64,000 nucleotides of DNA, from NCBI RefSeq assembly GCF_034263275.1, contig NZ_CP139559.1, forward strand, positions 3,224,001-3,288,000, read 5' to 3'. Within the stretch, counting starts at the first letter, position 1. Every line of letters begins with the position of its first letter. The notes under the pieces are model-generated. The model did no database searches and was not told the DNA's origin. It saw nothing but the letters and a program-made list of their open reading frames with translations. The translations under genes and the position numbers were made by a program. Positions 1 through 7,651 of this stretch are shown here, piece by piece. This DNA comes from Mucilaginibacter sp. cycad4. GTDB taxonomy: Bacteria > Bacteroidota > Bacteroidia > Sphingobacteriales > Sphingobacteriaceae.

Positions 1-40
1 CACCTTGTCCGCCGCCTATCATTCCTAATCTTAATTTCAT
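1..40 (-). CDS. Gfo/Idh/MocA family oxidoreductase, N-terminal fragment cut by window start
   Basis: Reading leftward from an ATG at 38-40, the first 13 codons give MKLRLGMIGGGQG, the start of a Rossmann NAD(P)-binding motif of the Gfo/Idh/MocA type. The rest lies outside the window. It is the last visible gene of the minus-strand sugar-oxidation group and would be a second member of this family beside the one at 877-2304. Unlike that one, it begins straight at the Rossmann fold with no signal peptide, so it is probably cytoplasmic. The family call rests on one motif only. Confidence 0.6.
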   Translation of the reverse strand, partial: MKLRLGMIGGGQG

Positions 41-94
41 TTGTTTTTGTTGGGGTTGATGTTTTGATTAAACGCTTCTCAATCGATTGTATAC

Positions 95-131
95 ATCAAA
101 AACAGCATTATTACATAATGCTGTTTTTGAT
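95..131 (-). terminator. Perfect 17-bp stem with 3-nt loop; terminator after the 186-752 gene
   Basis: The arms 95-111 and 115-131 are exact inverted repeats (ATCAAAAACAGCATTAT and its complement) around the loop TAC. The outer part is A/T rich, so it gives a U-run on either strand. It lies 55 bp downstream of the minus-strand gene ending at 186 and upstream of the next minus-strand start at 40. Confidence 0.75.
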
Positions 132-185
132 GGCAATTCAAATTTTGTAAAAACCAAAGGTATAATCAATTGATATTGCAATTTT

Positions 186-752
186 TTAGGTTGCCCAGGC
201 TTTATCACCTTTTTTGTATGGCAGGTTACCGTCATATTTACCAGGAACGGCTATATAACGCAATGCCTGTGTGGCACCCGGCTTTGAAGTGAAGAAACCC
301 AGCAGGGTTAATTCTTTCAACATCCTGAAGTAATGGTTAGGATCTTCCGGTTTTTTTGTTTTGGTATATGCTTTTTGTTCTTTGTCAAGCTCGGTTAACA
401 GTTCGGTACGTTGCTCGGGAGTAGCCTCCATGAACTTTTTACCAAATTTCTTGTCGCTTGCATCATTAAGGTCTTTAAGGCCTTTGGTGAAAATTTTCTG
501 ATCGTCGGCCTTGTAGCAATCCTGTACCATTACCGTCATAAATTTACCAATTTCGGCAGCTTTAGCACCCGGGGTTGAAGTTGCGGGTAAAATGGTTTCA
601 CCAATTTCATCCATCAGGGCCACATCATCCTGTGTAAAAAGGTCGTTTACTTTTGGCGAAGATGATTTACATCCGGAGATGAAGAACTCGGCGCCGATGA
701 TGGTACCGCCAAGGATCAAACCTACCCTGCCTATCGCTTCTCTTCTATTCAT
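186..752 (-). CDS. Gluconate 2-dehydrogenase subunit 3 family protein, Tat-type lipoprotein
   Basis: 188 aa. The N-terminus has a twin-arginine-like start (NRREAIGRVG), a hydrophobic stretch and a lipobox-like FISGC, so the mature protein would be a lipid-anchored periplasmic protein. The remainder resembles the small subunit of gluconate, fructose and glucoside dehydrogenases, including the conserved early stretch DEIGETILPATSTPGAKAAEIG. In that family the small subunit helps the signal-less GMC flavoprotein fold and be exported. Its likely partner is the GMC protein at 2341-4020, which is separated from it by a Gfo/Idh/MocA gene. A paralogue of the same size class lies at 5927-6538 beside the second GMC gene. 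The family call is good; the substrate is unknown. Confidence 0.85.
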   Translation of the reverse strand: MNRREAIGRVGLILGGTIIGAEFFISGCKSSSPKVNDLFTQDDVALMDEIGETILPATSTPGAKAAEIGKFMTVMVQDCYKADDQKIFTKGLKDLNDASDKKFGKKFMEATPEQRTELLTELDKEQKAYTKTKKPEDPNHYFRMLKELTLLGFFTSKPGATQALRYIAVPGKYDGNLPYKKGDKAWAT

Positions 753-756
753 GTTT

Positions 757-872
757 AATTATTGATTTACTGAATTATTGAATTATCGAGTTATTTGATT
801 TTCCAATTATTGATGAATTATGAGTTAGCAATTAAATCAATAATTCGCTAACTCAATAATTCAATAATTTAA
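757..872. repeat. AT-rich palindromic spacer with GAGTTAGC/GCTAACTC hairpin
   Basis: The 124-bp gap between two minus-strand genes consists almost wholly of degenerate copies of ATTGAATTATTGA in both orientations. Its core is an inverted repeat, GAGTTAGC at 822-829 and GCTAACTC at 847-854. It contains no open reading frame of note. It could be a degenerate mobile palindrome or a processing hairpin in the operon mRNA. Confidence 0.55.
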
Positions 873-876
873 AAAG

Positions 877-2304
877 CTACGCTTTCAACACGAAACCTTC
901 GCGGTAATCGCGTTTAATATATTGGTTAACGGCATCAAAGTTGGTAACCTTCATGGCCTGGTTATCCCATACCAATTTTACCCTGCCGCCTTGCAACTCA
1001 TGACCGCGTACCGCAAGGTTAGCCATCAGCAATGCTTCAGTAAGCGGACCGGCTTTGTCAAACGATGAGCTTAACTCTGTTTTACCGTAACCGGCAATAC
1101 AGCCTTCAACCCATTGCGCGTAGTGCCCGTTTGCACCACCCTGTACACGTGCCCATTTTTGAGGAGCTTTCGCGTCTTTGGTTAATGATTTTGGCAATAA
1201 AGTAGGCGCATCAGAATAAGTACTTGCGTACATTTTTCCCTTGGTACCGATGAACAAAGTACCGTTGCCTTCTTCGCCACCGAAATTTTCGCTTGCCAGT
1301 AATTCAATAGGCCTTTCGGGCTGGATACCACCGTCCATCCAGTGCAGGGTAACATCGCCTTTAGTTTTTTCAGTTTTAGGGAATGTTAAGGTAATGTGGC
1401 TTGACGGAGGACAGCTTTCAGGGAAGTGGCCTTCCTTAAACTCATCTACATAAACACTGCCAACACTGGCCTGCACATCCTTAGCATACTGGATACCCAA
1501 CACGCGGAAAGGCGCTTCAACAAGGTGGCAGCCCATATCGCCAAGGGCGCCGGTACCGTAATCCCACCAGCCACGCCAGTTGAATGGTACCAGTTTATCA
1601 ACATAATCTTTTTTAGGCGCAGTACCTAACCACAGGTCCCAATCCAATTCTTTAGGGATATTTTGCTGTGGTGGCGGCCATGCAATACCTTGCGGCCAAA
1701 CGGGGCGGTTTGTCCAGCAGTAAACGGTGTGCACATCGCCAATCAGGTCGGCATCATACCATTCTGAAAGCAAACGGGTACCATCGTTTGATGCACCCTG
1801 GTTACCCATTTGTGTAACCACTTTATATTTTTTGGCAGCCTCAGTTAACATACGGGCTTCCCAAATATCATGCGTCAGCGGTTTCTGAACATATACGTGT
1901 TTATTCAGCTGCATAGCATTATAGGTAATAATGGCGTGGTTATGATCGGGCGTTGAAACCGATACCGCATCAAAATGTTTGTGTTCTTTGTCAAACATCT
2001 CGCGCCAGTCTTTATAATACTTTGCCTTAGGAAAATCGCTGCGTGATCTTGCCGATCTGCGGTCGTCAACATCGCACAGGAAGGCGATCTCGGCTTTACC
2101 GCTTTTGTAAAAATTAGCAATATCGCTTTGCCCTTTACCACCGGCACCTACGCCGGCAATCAATAACTTATCGCTTGGAGCTATAAAACCTTTACCGCCC
2201 AAAACATGGCGCGGAACTATCATAAAACCAGCGGCCGCTATGGCGCTGCTTTTAATAAATTGCCGTCTTGACGGGTTTGGGGTTTTGTCCTTTTCTTCAG
2301 TCAT
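877..2304 (-). CDS. Gfo/Idh/MocA family oxidoreductase, Tat-exported
   Basis: 475 aa. A twin-arginine signal (SRRQFIKSSAIAAAGFMIVP) starts near residue 13 and is followed by a Rossmann motif GVGAGGKGQSD near residue 51. The motif YVQKPLTHD stands where the family usually has EKP. The C-terminal alpha/beta substrate domain is complete. Periplasmic members of this family keep a tightly bound NAD(P) and act on sugars or glycosides, often by reversible oxidation at C3. It sits 36 bp downstream of the GMC dehydrogenase gene and upstream of the small-subunit gene, so it probably acts on the same sugar. The Glu-to-Gln change in the EKP motif is seen directly; whether it affects activity is unknown. 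Confidence 0.88.
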   Translation of the reverse strand: MTEEKDKTPNPSRRQFIKSSAIAAAGFMIVPRHVLGGKGFIAPSDKLLIAGVGAGGKGQSDIANFYKSGKAEIAFLCDVDDRRSARSRSDFPKAKYYKDWREMFDKEHKHFDAVSVSTPDHNHAIITYNAMQLNKHVYVQKPLTHDIWEARMLTEAAKKYKVVTQMGNQGASNDGTRLLSEWYDADLIGDVHTVYCWTNRPVWPQGIAWPPPQQNIPKELDWDLWLGTAPKKDYVDKLVPFNWRGWWDYGTGALGDMGCHLVEAPFRVLGIQYAKDVQASVGSVYVDEFKEGHFPESCPPSSHITLTFPKTEKTKGDVTLHWMDGGIQPERPIELLASENFGGEEGNGTLFIGTKGKMYASTYSDAPTLLPKSLTKDAKAPQKWARVQGGANGHYAQWVEGCIAGYGKTELSSSFDKAGPLTEALLMANLAVRGHELQGGRVKLVWDNQAMKVTNFDAVNQYIKRDYREGFVLKA

Positions 2305-2340
2305 AGGTGTTTTTATTAGGTTGTTTTTATGTGATGCTGG

Positions 2341-4020
2341 TTAAATTTCTCCCTTTTTAAGCGCGTCAACTGCATAGTTGGCAGCACGGGCGGTTAGCGC
2401 CATATAAGTAAGTGACGGGTTTTGGCATGCTGCCGATGTCATACATGAGCCATCGGTAACAAATACGTTCTTGGCGTCCCAAACCTGGTTCCACTGGTTC
2501 AATACTGAAGTTTTTGGATCGCGGCCCATACGTGCAGTACCCATTTCATGGATGCCACGGCCAAGGAACGGATTAGTACTGGCAGTTTGCACATCTTTAG
2601 CGCCAATTGCTTCCAGCATTTCCTTACCGTCCCTTTCCATATCGATACGCATTTTCAGCTCATTTGCTTTTAATTCGGCATCAATGGCAACAACAGGCAA
2701 GCCCCATTTATCTTTTTTGGTTTTGTCGATGGTAACCTTGTTATCGTGGTAAGGCAATGTTTCGCCAAAAGCGCCCATACCTACATGCCATGAACCCGGC
2801 TCAGTCAATGCATCCTTAAATGCACCGCCTATGTTCAGTTCGGCAATGTCACGGCTCCAGCCTTCGCGGCTTGCCGAACCCTGGTAACCGAAACCGCGGA
2901 TGTAATCACGCTTTTCGCCGTTAAGGTTACGATAGCGCGGGATATAGAAGCCATTTGCACGGCGACCGAAATAATATTTATCCTCATAGCCTTCAATCCT
3001 GCCATAAGCACTAACATTAAGGTGGTGGTCCATCAGGTTGTGGCCAAGTTCGCCGCTGCTGCTGCCCAGGCCGCCTTCCCAAACGTCGGTTGCTGAGTTC
3101 ATCAGGATCCAGGCCGAGTTAATGGTTGAAGCATTTACAAATACGATCTTTGCAAAGTATTCGTATGTTTTGTTGGTTTCAGCATCCAATACCTCAACGC
3201 CTTTGGCTTTTTTAGTATCCTTATCGTACAATATTTTGGTAACAATAGACCACGGGCGTACGGTTAAATTACCGGTAGCCATAGCTGCAGGCAATGTAGC
3301 CGATTGGGTACTGAAGTAAGCGCCGAACGGACAGCCTAACCAGCATTTGTTACGGTACTGACAGTTGGTACGGTTATTATGCGGCACAGTGATGTTGGCG
3401 GTACGGCCAATGATCATATGGCGTGCTTCTTTATAATATTCTTTAAGGCGTTTTGCAACGTCTTTTTCTACCACGTTCATTTCCATAGGCGGCATAAAAT
3501 CGCCATCAGGAAGGATAGGTAAACCATCTTTATTACCAGAGATCCCGGCAAACTGCTCTGCATAGCTGTACCATGGAGCAATGTCTTTGTAACGGATAGG
3601 CCAGTCAACAGCGATGCCATCTTTCAGGTTGGCTTCAAAATCAACATCAGCCCAGCGGTACGATTGGCGCCCCCACATCAGTGAGCGGCCGCCTACGTGA
3701 TAACCACGGAACCAGTCGAAACGTTTAATTTCTGTATAAGGACTATCTTTATCACTTGCCCAGTAGTCGAGGTTGGTTTCATTTAAAGGATAGTCGCGTT
3801 TAAGAACCGGGTAATCATCAATCATTTTCTGGGTACGGCCGCCTCTGTGCGGAAATTCCCATGGGTCTTTAGTTGCGTTTACGTAATCTTTAATGTGCTC
3901 GATATTACGGCCACGCTCAAGCATGATGGTTTTCAAACCCTTTTGTGTTAGTTCCTTGGCAGCCCACCCGCCTGAAATTCCTGAGCCAATGACTATTGCG
4001 TCATAAGTGTTTGCAGACAT
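2341..4020 (-). CDS. GMC-family FAD-dependent sugar dehydrogenase, catalytic subunit (copy 1)
   Basis: 559 aa. The N-terminal FAD-binding motif is VIGSGISGGWAAKEL, with ERGR at the end of the second strand. The GMC C-terminal domain has the catalytic pair His491 (HEMGTARMG) and Asn534 (CQNPSLTYM). Cys220, Cys226 and Cys230 (CQYRNKCWLGC) have the C-x5-C-x3-C spacing of the 3Fe-4S cluster in bacterial FAD-glucose dehydrogenase. There is no signal peptide, which fits export as a passenger of a Tat-tagged small subunit. It is followed by a Gfo/Idh/MocA gene and preceded by a paralogue at 4205-5923. Such enzymes oxidise sugars or glycosides in the periplasm and pass electrons to cytochrome c or quinone. 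The substrate cannot be read from the sequence. Confidence 0.88.
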   Translation of the reverse strand: MSANTYDAIVIGSGISGGWAAKELTQKGLKTIMLERGRNIEHIKDYVNATKDPWEFPHRGGRTQKMIDDYPVLKRDYPLNETNLDYWASDKDSPYTEIKRFDWFRGYHVGGRSLMWGRQSYRWADVDFEANLKDGIAVDWPIRYKDIAPWYSYAEQFAGISGNKDGLPILPDGDFMPPMEMNVVEKDVAKRLKEYYKEARHMIIGRTANITVPHNNRTNCQYRNKCWLGCPFGAYFSTQSATLPAAMATGNLTVRPWSIVTKILYDKDTKKAKGVEVLDAETNKTYEYFAKIVFVNASTINSAWILMNSATDVWEGGLGSSSGELGHNLMDHHLNVSAYGRIEGYEDKYYFGRRANGFYIPRYRNLNGEKRDYIRGFGYQGSASREGWSRDIAELNIGGAFKDALTEPGSWHVGMGAFGETLPYHDNKVTIDKTKKDKWGLPVVAIDAELKANELKMRIDMERDGKEMLEAIGAKDVQTASTNPFLGRGIHEMGTARMGRDPKTSVLNQWNQVWDAKNVFVTDGSCMTSAACQNPSLTYMALTARAANYAVDALKKGEI

Positions 4021-4124
4021 ACGAATAATATGATTAGTTTAATTTGTTTATTACTTGGTTATCTCGTTAAATGTATGAATAAAATTCATTTTCCAAATAT
4101 TACATTGTGTTTTTTTTACACGAA

Positions 4125-4216
4125 GACCTCACCCCAGCCCTCTCCAAAGGAGAGGGAGCTGCTTTTATGCACCCCCTTTTTAAGTCCTCTCCTTTGGAGA
4201 GGATTTAGGAGAGGTT
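4125..4216. repeat. Palindromic intergenic element (CCTCTCCAAAGGAGAGG type)
   Basis: Two inverted units, GCCCTCTCCAAAGGAGAGGG near 4139-4158 and AGTCCTCTCCTTTGGAGAGG near 4192-4211, fill the gap between the two GMC genes. The right unit runs into the 3' end of the upstream GMC gene, whose stop is at 4205. A near-identical element lies at about 20189-20288, and single units lie at 35793-35811 and in diverged form at 17445-17574. Confidence 0.75.
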
Positions 4217-5923
4217 CCCCTTTTTCATCTCGCTCATGGCATAATCGGCAGCGCGGGCGGTAAAGGCCATATAGGTTAGTGACGGATTTTGGCATGAGGT
4301 TGATGTCATGCTGGCGCCGTCGGTAACAAATACGTTTTTAACGCTGTGTACCTGGTTCCATTTGTTCAATATCGATGTTTTAGGATCATTCCCCATGCGG
4401 GCGCCGCCCATTTCATGGATATCCAAACCGGGGGCGCGTTTATCGGTACCGGCTTTAATATTAGTAAAGCCTGCACTGGTAAACATCTCGGTTAACTGCT
4501 CCACATAATCCTTCTTCATCTTTTCATCGTTATCGTCGTAATCAATGTTCATCTTTAATAATGGTACGCCCCAGGCATCTTTTTGCTTGTCATCAAGGCT
4601 TACAAAATTGCTTTCCTTCGGGATGGTTTCGCCCATCATATGCGACCCTACATGCCATGGGCCAAGTTCTTTATTGGCGAGATTCTCTTTAAGACTGCCG
4701 CCTACTCCATCCCAGCTGCGCTGCGGGAAACGGTATGCACTAAAACCCGACGCATAGCCGCGTAAAAAGTCGGTTTCCTGTTTATATACGTTCCTGAACC
4801 TTGGGATATAGCCCCCACCGGCAGGATTGCGCCCATCTGTTGTCCATTCTTTAGCGCCATCATACTCGGCTCCGATATGGGCCGAATAATTATGAAAGGC
4901 TACATATTTACCCAGCACGCCACTATCATTGCCCAAACCATTAGGGAAACGGTGCGATTTAGAATTAAGCAATATCAGGTTAGTATTTAACGCCGCGGCA
5001 TTGACGAATATTACTTTGGCGTAATAGTCGATAGCTTCTTTGGTATTGGTATCAATAACCCGCACCCCGGTAGCTTTGCCCAGCTTATCATCATATATAA
5101 TAGATTCTACTACCGAAAACGGCCTTAACGTTGCGTGGCCGGATTTTAAAGCCCATGGAATTGTAGTGGCGTTAGCACTAAAATATCCTCCGAACGGACA
5201 GCCACGCTCGCATATAGTGCGCCTCTGACATTGTACCCTGCCCTGATCCAGATGGATCTGGTTGGGGGTTGATAAATGTGCACAACGCGCGCTGATCACG
5301 TGGCGGTTTTTATATTTACTTTTTACGTGATCTCTAAAATATTCTTCAACAGTATTTAAAGGAAATGCGGGCAGAAACTCGCCATCCGGCAATTCGGCTA
5401 TACCATCACGGTTTCCGGAGATGCCTGCAAACTTCTCTACATAGCTATACCAGGGCGCAATATCTTTATAACGAATAGGCCAGTCCACCGCGAAACCATC
5501 CCGGGCGGGGCCTTCAAAATCAAAATCGCTCCAGCGCTGGGTTTGGCGTGCCCAAAGCAGGGATTTACCGCCAACCTGGTATCCGCGGATCCAATCGAAC
5601 GGTTTATCCTGTATGTAAGGGTGCTCGGCATCTTTAACAAAAAAATGTGCAGCACTTTCGCCAAAAGCATAGCAACGGTTTACAATAGGATTAGCGTCTT
5701 GTATAGCTGCAGGCAACTGCCCCCGGTGTTCAAACTCCCAGGGATACATATTAGTGGTAGGGTAATCCTTGATGTGCTTCACATCGCGGCCGCGCTCCAA
5801 TATCAGCGTTTTTAGCCCTTTATCGGTAAACTCTTTAGCAGCCCATCCCCCGCTCATACCCGAGCCAATTACTATCGCATCAAAAGTGCGTTCCTTAACG
5901 CTGTCGATATTTAAATTAGCCAT
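4205..5923 (-). CDS. GMC-family FAD-dependent sugar dehydrogenase, catalytic subunit (copy 2)
   Basis: 572 aa, clearly paralogous to the protein at 2341-4020. The FAD motif is VIGSGMSGGWAAKEF, Cys232/Cys238/Cys242 (CQRRTICERGC) repeat the 3Fe-4S spacing, and the catalytic pair is His503 (HEMGGARMG) and Asn546 (CQNPSLTYM). It starts 3 bp after the stop of its small subunit at 5927-6538, so the two are almost certainly cotranslated. There is no signal peptide, which again fits piggy-back export. Conserved blocks such as DWPIRYKDIAPWYSY are shared with copy 1, while the region around residues 60-105 differs, so the two may have different substrates. Confidence 0.88.
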   Translation of the reverse strand: MANLNIDSVKERTFDAIVIGSGMSGGWAAKEFTDKGLKTLILERGRDVKHIKDYPTTNMYPWEFEHRGQLPAAIQDANPIVNRCYAFGESAAHFFVKDAEHPYIQDKPFDWIRGYQVGGKSLLWARQTQRWSDFDFEGPARDGFAVDWPIRYKDIAPWYSYVEKFAGISGNRDGIAELPDGEFLPAFPLNTVEEYFRDHVKSKYKNRHVISARCAHLSTPNQIHLDQGRVQCQRRTICERGCPFGGYFSANATTIPWALKSGHATLRPFSVVESIIYDDKLGKATGVRVIDTNTKEAIDYYAKVIFVNAAALNTNLILLNSKSHRFPNGLGNDSGVLGKYVAFHNYSAHIGAEYDGAKEWTTDGRNPAGGGYIPRFRNVYKQETDFLRGYASGFSAYRFPQRSWDGVGGSLKENLANKELGPWHVGSHMMGETIPKESNFVSLDDKQKDAWGVPLLKMNIDYDDNDEKMKKDYVEQLTEMFTSAGFTNIKAGTDKRAPGLDIHEMGGARMGNDPKTSILNKWNQVHSVKNVFVTDGASMTSTSCQNPSLTYMAFTARAADYAMSEMKKGNLS

Positions 5924-5926
5924 TAC

Positions 5927-6538
5927 TTATACTGCTTGCTTTTGTTTATAAGGAAAACGCGCATTATACCTGCCCGGCACAAGCTCATAAACCACTATGT
6001 TGGTCATAAAATATTTTGAATTGGTGTAACCGTTAATGGTTTGATTTTTTACGGTGAAGTAAAAAGCCTGCAACTCGCCGGGATACTTACTTATTACTGA
6101 CGATGCACCGGTCGGAATTTTTTTACTGCCTGTAGCCGAAGTTTTTTCACTGTATATCTTAGCTTCTTTTTCTATGTCAAGTAAAAATGCCTCACGGGTT
6201 TTAGCATCAAGCTGATTAAACGTTTTACCGTATTGTTTCAAAACAACATCGTTAAACTGGCCGATCCCTGTTACAAAAGCTTCCTGCTCCTGCTTTCTGT
6301 AGCAGTCATCTATCATCTTCAGTACAAATAAATGCAGCATCAGGTCTTTAGCCCCGGGCGTTGTTGTTTTAGGGATGACAGTTTCTGAAATATTACCTAT
6401 CAACTGCTCCTGGTCGGCACTGATATCGATATTCTTGAGTGCAACTTTTGATTTTGCTTTATCCTGCGAACAGGCCGGGAGCAATGCAGCCCCTCCTATT
6501 ATCAAAGCCAGGTTTTTAATGACGGTACGCCGGTCCAT
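5927..6538 (-). CDS. Gluconate 2-dehydrogenase subunit 3 family protein, lipoprotein (copy 2)
   Basis: 203 aa. It starts MDRRTVIKNLALIIGG and has a lipobox-like LLPAC at about residues 19-23, so it carries a Tat-like and lipoprotein-type signal. The mature part has the small-subunit pattern ISETVIPKTTTPGAKDL and ends in a PGRYNARFPYKQ segment like the paralogue at 186-752 (PGKYDGNLPYKKG). It precedes its GMC partner by only 3 bp. In this family the subunit is needed for maturation and export of the flavoprotein. The 182-bp gap upstream, which contains no gene, probably holds the promoter of this pair. Confidence 0.85.
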   Translation of the reverse strand: MDRRTVIKNLALIIGGAALLPACSQDKAKSKVALKNIDISADQEQLIGNISETVIPKTTTPGAKDLMLHLFVLKMIDDCYRKQEQEAFVTGIGQFNDVVLKQYGKTFNQLDAKTREAFLLDIEKEAKIYSEKTSATGSKKIPTGASSVISKYPGELQAFYFTVKNQTINGYTNSKYFMTNIVVYELVPGRYNARFPYKQKQAV

Positions 6539-6720
6539 TGTTTAAACTAAATTGTTTTAGCGAAGCCCATTTATCTGCTCACCAAACTTTTAGCTTATTG
6601 AACAGGTAAGAGAAAAGGCTTAATATGATTTATAACGTGTTCCCAAACTTAATAATTACAATTCAAAATCAAAGGCTGTAAAAATTAAATCTTCACGGGG
6701 TGTAAGTTAGCTTTATACTA

Positions 6721-7635
6721 TTAATAGCCCCATTTTTTCATGATTTGTAAATCAATTTTTACACAATCGATTGGGTCTTTGCCCTGGTATGCTTCCTGCT
6801 CGATAATGAACAGCGTGGTACCGCCTTTTTTGGCACCGGCTTTAACAATATCTCTAACCGGCATTATTCCTGCTCCTAAAATGGTACTTTCGGTGTCATC
6901 GCCATTATGGGGCGGTACTTTAATTTCGTCTTTCACGTGCATGGACTGAAAACGCCCCGGGTATTTATTAATAAACGCCAACGCATAACCGCCTGTAGTC
7001 AACATATTACCAATATCAATCTGCTGGGCCACCAGGGCCGGATCGGTATTTTGGATGATATAATCATAAAGGGTGATATCGCCCACTTTGGTACTGATCT
7101 CAAAATTGTGGTTATGATAACCAAACATCATTGATGATTGCTTGCAAAGCTCACCGCATTTATTAAACTGTTCCATAGTGCGTTTCAGGGCATCGGTATC
7201 TGTACGTACCTTTTCATCCAGCCATGGGCTTATCACAAACTTTTGCCCCATGGTGGCTGCGTCTTCAACGGTATATTTCCACGCATCGGTAAAATCATTT
7301 TTGGCTGCATCCCAGTGCTGTGGCGTCATTACCGTATGGCCGCTTGGCATTTTAAGGTCAAGGTCGGCCAGGATCTTTTTAAATTCTTTGGCGGTATAAC
7401 CGTAAAATTTCCTGTCGATGTAATTAGCATGCTCTACATGCGCGTAACCCGCATCAGCAATCTTTTTAAGCGTTCCCTGCGGATCGGCCTTCATGGCGTC
7501 GCGTACGCTGTAAAGCTGCACCCCTACCCGTTTAAGTTTATTATCCGTAGCGGCAAATAAACTATCAGGAAGTAGTGCCGCCCCGGCAACTGCAATTGCG
7601 CCGGTTTTTAAAAATGATCTGCGTGATGTATACAT
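6721..7635 (-). CDS. Sugar phosphate isomerase/epimerase family protein (TIM barrel), Tat-exported
   Basis: 304 aa. A twin-arginine signal (SRRSFLKTGAIAVAGAALLP) precedes a xylose-isomerase-like TIM barrel. Visible features are VGVQLYSVRDAM at the first strand, FGYHNHNFE in the middle, QQIDIGNMLTTGG and MHVKDEI, which carry the usual metal-binding Glu, Asp and His. Exported members of this family occur beside GMC and Gfo/Idh/MocA dehydrogenases in 3-keto-glycoside pathways, where they act as lyases or epimerases on the oxidised sugar. That role is inferred here from context. The gene lies 16 bp after the TolB-like gene, so the two are cotranscribed. Confidence 0.82.
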   Translation of the reverse strand: MYTSRRSFLKTGAIAVAGAALLPDSLFAATDNKLKRVGVQLYSVRDAMKADPQGTLKKIADAGYAHVEHANYIDRKFYGYTAKEFKKILADLDLKMPSGHTVMTPQHWDAAKNDFTDAWKYTVEDAATMGQKFVISPWLDEKVRTDTDALKRTMEQFNKCGELCKQSSMMFGYHNHNFEISTKVGDITLYDYIIQNTDPALVAQQIDIGNMLTTGGYALAFINKYPGRFQSMHVKDEIKVPPHNGDDTESTILGAGIMPVRDIVKAGAKKGGTTLFIIEQEAYQGKDPIDCVKIDLQIMKKWGY

Positions 7636-7651
7636 GTTTATACGTTTAAGG

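Noticed and set aside
1905..2147. Alternate-frame open readings inside the Gfo/Idh/MocA and GMC genes
   Set aside because: They overlap well supported family genes in other frames and show no recognisable protein features.
6539..6720. Gap between the small subunit and isomerase genes
   Set aside because: I looked for a gene, hairpin or clear promoter and found none that I could support.
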